Shown here in pieces: positions 4,931-7,384 of a stretch of 7,384 nt of DNA. How positions within the stretch are numbered: the stretch's first letter is position 1; every line of letters begins with the position of its first letter. The notes beneath the pieces are model-generated. The model ran no database searches and was not told where the DNA came from. It saw nothing but the letters and a program-made list of their open reading frames with translations. The DNA is from an uncultured Blautia sp. (GTDB taxonomy: Bacteria > Bacillota > Clostridia > Lachnospirales > Lachnospiraceae), in NCBI GenBank assembly GCA_934358405.1, contig CAKRKL010000094.1:1-7384 (forward strand). The letters run 5' to 3'. The position numbers were made by a program, and so were the translations under genes.

Positions 4931-6737
4931 GATGTTCCTCCTGCTCCATCGGAATGACTACGGTGACAGTAGTTCCTTTGCCCTCCTCACTCTTATAGTA
5001 AAGGCCGTATTCCTTTCCATAATACATGGAAAGTCTTCTCTGCACATTATACACACCTACGCCATTAGAATGATAATTTACTTTATGTTTCTCGAAAATA
5101 TGCTTCAGAGTTTCCTCATTCATGCCCACTCCATCATCTGAAATCTCGATCACAGCATCCTGATTTCTTCTGTATCCTGTCACGCAAAGCATTCCCTTTG
5201 TTTCCTTATATTTCAGACCGTGGTAGATTGCATTTTCCACAATAGGCTGCAACACCAGCTTTACGATGTGAACATTATTAATAGAAGGATCTACATTAAT
5301 CTCAAATTCCAGCTTATCCTTATAGCGCATTTTCTGAATCGTAAGGTAACTTTTTACGTATTGGATTTCCTGTCCAATCAGAACTGTCTCATCCTCATTG
5401 CTGATACTCTGGCGTAATAGTCTTGCCAGAGAAGCAGTCATAAGCACAACATCCTCATACTTTTTCCCCTCTGCCATCCAGATAATGGAATCCAGAGTAT
5501 TATACAGAAAATGAGGGTTTATCTGAGACTGAAGTGCCTTCATCTCACTCTTTCTCTTCAGCTCCTGCTCATGAACATTTTGCGCCATCAGTTCCTCAAT
5601 TTTATGGGTCATTACATTAAAAGATGTGGTCAGGCTTCCAATTTCATTTTTAGAAGCGATCTCAATATCTGCTGCTTTAAAGTCTCCCTCCTGTACTCTT
5701 TTCATAGAATCACGAAGCTTCTGAATAGGAAGGGTAATGCTTCGTGCCAAAAAGCTTGAAATCAGCATTGCAATGGCGATCAGTACAATGGCTGTCATTA
5801 CGTATATATTATTTGCCTCTCTGCTGCTTTTCAACAGCTCTGTCATATTCATGCAGCCAACCACGGTCCATCCTGTAATGTCGGAATGTGAAAAGGTATA
5901 GATTTTCTCTTCATCACCTTCTCCTGCAACTACAATGTCAGAATCTGCATTCAGGACAATGTCAATATTTTCTGTCTGCAGTTCATTATAAAGCTGCTGC
6001 TGACTGGGATGGTACACAATATTGCCATCCTGATCCAGAATAAATACATATCCCTTGTTTCCAATACTGTTCTGATCACACAGACCACTGATCGCACTGT
6101 AGTTCAGGTCAATAAATACCACTCCGTCACTGTTCCCTGTACCATAGAAATTATGGACCTCCCTGCTTAAGGTAATTACCCACGGCCGCTGTCCTTTTAT
6201 CACATGCTGCACATGTGAGGATGTAAGATTATACTGATTATAATTATCAACTGCCTTGGTATACCATTCCTGGGTGGACAGATCCAGATCCGGATTTATC
6301 GCCTGATAGCCACTGTTTATAAGCATAACACCATCTTTTTGGACAATTCCGATATTACAGATATCCTCACGGCCCTTTAAAATAGTGCTGAACTGTTCCA
6401 GCAGACGCTTTTTATGACCTTCTTTTACAGCATCATCTTCACCAATTTTCTGGTATAAAAGCTGATAGGCGTCCTGACTCTTGGCAATAACAGAAGCAAT
6501 ATTATCCATGTACGTAATATATGAATCAATATTCTGATTTAACTGTTTGATAATCGTTTTGGTATAGAGTGCTGAGTTTTCATAAATCGCAGAATTAGTA
6601 TATCTTACAGATACAAAGGTTGCTGCAAGTACAGCACAAAGAACCAGAGCAGAGATAGCCGCAAAGATCGTACTTTGAATACTTTTGAAGCCTATTGGAA
6701 AATTTGAATTTCTGTTCTTTTTATTCATAGTCATCAT
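4917..6737 (-). CDS. Membrane sensor histidine kinase with double-Cache domain (YesM/LytS-type)
   Basis: This 606-residue two-component kinase senses outside the cell and phosphorylates a response regulator that is not in this window. Layout: short basic N-terminus; membrane segment about 23-45; extracytoplasmic dCache-like domain about 46-305 (including YVFILDQDGNIVYHP at 230-244); membrane segment about 311-331; HAMP linker about 332-385; short coiled region; His_kinase domain with phosphoacceptor His409 in LQSQINPHFLYNTLDSI; N box QPIVENAIYHG (497-507); G1 box DDGVGM (534-539); G2 region GVGVYNVQRRL (559-569). All catalytic motifs are intact. The first ATG (6737) overlaps the ApbE-like gene's TGA as ATGA. 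A GGAG at 6742-6739 is better spaced for the ATG at 6734 (4 nt) or 6728 (10 nt), so the true start may be up to three codons later. Its partners are probably the overlapping binding-protein homologue and an AraC-type (YesN-like) regulator upstream; this is inferred. Confidence 0.95.
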   Translation of the reverse strand: MMTMNKKNRNSNFPIGFKSIQSTIFAAISALVLCAVLAATFVSVRYTNSAIYENSALYTKTIIKQLNQNIDSYITYMDNIASVIAKSQDAYQLLYQKIGEDDAVKEGHKKRLLEQFSTILKGREDICNIGIVQKDGVMLINSGYQAINPDLDLSTQEWYTKAVDNYNQYNLTSSHVQHVIKGQRPWVITLSREVHNFYGTGNSDGVVFIDLNYSAISGLCDQNSIGNKGYVFILDQDGNIVYHPSQQQLYNELQTENIDIVLNADSDIVVAGEGDEEKIYTFSHSDITGWTVVGCMNMTELLKSSREANNIYVMTAIVLIAIAMLISSFLARSITLPIQKLRDSMKRVQEGDFKAADIEIASKNEIGSLTTSFNVMTHKIEELMAQNVHEQELKRKSEMKALQSQINPHFLYNTLDSIIWMAEGKKYEDVVLMTASLARLLRQSISNEDETVLIGQEIQYVKSYLTIQKMRYKDKLEFEINVDPSINNVHIVKLVLQPIVENAIYHGLKYKETKGMLCVTGYRRNQDAVIEISDDGVGMNEETLKHIFEKHKVNYHSNGVGVYNVQRRLSMYYGKEYGLYYKSEEGKGTTVTVVIPMEQEEHHEET

Positions 6738-7384
6738 TCTCCGTCATTGCCTGGAATCGTACTCCAGTCTTTTTCCGACTGAAATTTATTTTGAAGCTTC
6801 TCGGAAACATGGATTTGCCCGTCATCTGTAATCAGGATCACATCAAATTCATCCTGGTGCTGCTGCCAGAAGCTGACAGCCTCCTCATATCCCATAATAT
6901 AAAGTGCTGTAGACAATCCATCTGCAAGAGTGCCATCCCCTGATACAATTGTCACAGACAAAAGATCATTCTCTACCGGATAGCCTGTCCGGGGATCTAT
7001 AATATGGATATAAGTCTTACCATTTTCCTGAAAATACCGCTCATATCCTCCGGAGGTTACAACCGCTTCATCCTGTACCTGAATAACCCCTATGTAGTCT
7101 GCCTGCCCTCCTTTTGGATCACGAATTCCCACTCTCCAGCTGCTGCCGTCCGGCTTCTTACCAATTGCCTGAATATTTCCCCCCAGAGATACAAGAGCAG
7201 AAGAAATCCCATATTCTTTAAAAATTTCAATTAACTTCTCGCCTGTATAGCCTTTTGCAATTCCTCCCAGATCGATCTGCTGACCTTTCCCAAGAGTAAC
7301 CAAAGAACCGCTGATTTGCACCTTTTGGCCATCCACCGATGGAAGAAGCTGCTGTATTTCATTCTGTGACGGTACATAATACTT
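6734..7384 (-). CDS. apbE: ApbE-type FAD:protein FMN transferase (C-terminal part, 5' end outside window)
   Basis: The visible 216 residues match the ApbE/Ftp flavin transferase family, which cleaves FAD and attaches FMN to a Thr or Ser of extracytoplasmic target proteins. The frame is open to the window edge (visible N-terminus KYYVPSQNEIQQLLPSVDG), so the internal GTG at 7336 is not the real start; roughly 100-130 residues, including any signal or lipobox, lie outside. Motifs in visible numbering: IDLGGIAKGYT (37-47), ALVSLGGNI (63-71), VTSGGYERYF (109-118), HIIDPRTGYP (127-136) and ADGLSTA (154-160). The D155xxxT159 pair corresponds to the Mg-binding Asp and Thr described for Treponema Ftp. 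It therefore looks catalytically complete. Its TGA overlaps the kinase ATG, placing it in the sensor operon. No protein recognisable as an FMN-binding target is encoded in the window. Confidence 0.95.
   Translation of the reverse strand, partial: KYYVPSQNEIQQLLPSVDGQKVQISGSLVTLGKGQQIDLGGIAKGYTGEKLIEIFKEYGISSALVSLGGNIQAIGKKPDGSSWRVGIRDPKGGQADYIGVIQVQDEAVVTSGGYERYFQENGKTYIHIIDPRTGYPVENDLLSVTIVSGDGTLADGLSTALYIMGYEEAVSFWQQHQDEFDVILITDDGQIHVSEKLQNKFQSEKDWSTIPGNDGE

Noticed and set aside
7334..7336. GTG as the start of a 200-residue ApbE-like protein
   Set aside because: The frame is open to the window edge and the upstream residues (PSQNEIQQLLPSVDG) continue the usual ApbE sequence before the IDLGGIAKGY motif, so the gene is simply cut by the window.
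1..7384. CRISPR arrays, tRNA or rRNA genes, insertion sequences and phage genes
   Set aside because: No regularly spaced repeats, tRNA-like cloverleaf, rRNA segments, transposase motifs or terminal inverted repeats were seen; almost all of the sequence is explained by the seven genes and two short intergenic regions.

Overview
The window comes from a low-to-moderate GC Gram-positive genome, most likely a gut-type clostridium (Lachnospiraceae or a close relative). This is inferred from very strong AAGGAGG-type ribosome binding sites, a TTG start codon, and YesM/LytS-type sensing tied to sugar ABC transport. All genes lie on the minus strand, so transcription runs from right to left. The first and last genes are cut by the window edges.

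Upstream block (7384 to 3938, a sensor operon): the 3' part of an ApbE-type FAD:protein FMN transferase overlaps the start of a membrane sensor histidine kinase with an extracytoplasmic double-Cache domain. The kinase in turn overlaps a membrane-tethered sugar-binding-protein homologue by 14 nt. The kinase and binding protein resemble the XylFII-LytS arrangement, in which a binding-protein homologue captures a sugar outside the cell and passes the signal to the kinase. A partner response regulator is not in the window and is expected upstream, to the right.

Intergenic 3721-3937: a perfect 17-bp inverted repeat followed by a short U tract (likely terminator of the sensor operon, possibly also an operator). 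It is followed by a plausible promoter and a leader of about 95 nt for the transporter operon.

Downstream block (3720 to 1, a transporter operon): permease, ATPase with two nucleotide-binding domains, second permease, and then, after a GC-rich hairpin, the beginning of an exported protein that is probably the transporter's substrate-binding protein. The ATPase is of the RbsA/MglA type and both permeases belong to the RbsC/YtfT/YjfF family (BPD_transp_2). Two different permeases with one such ATPase resemble the YtfRT-YjfF galactofuranose importer or the bifidobacterial FruEKFG importer.

Together the window looks like a sense-and-import unit: the sensor operon detects an extracellular monosaccharide and probably induces the adjacent importer. 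The substrate cannot be named from this sequence. The unusual element is the ApbE flavin transferase, translationally coupled to the sensor kinase.
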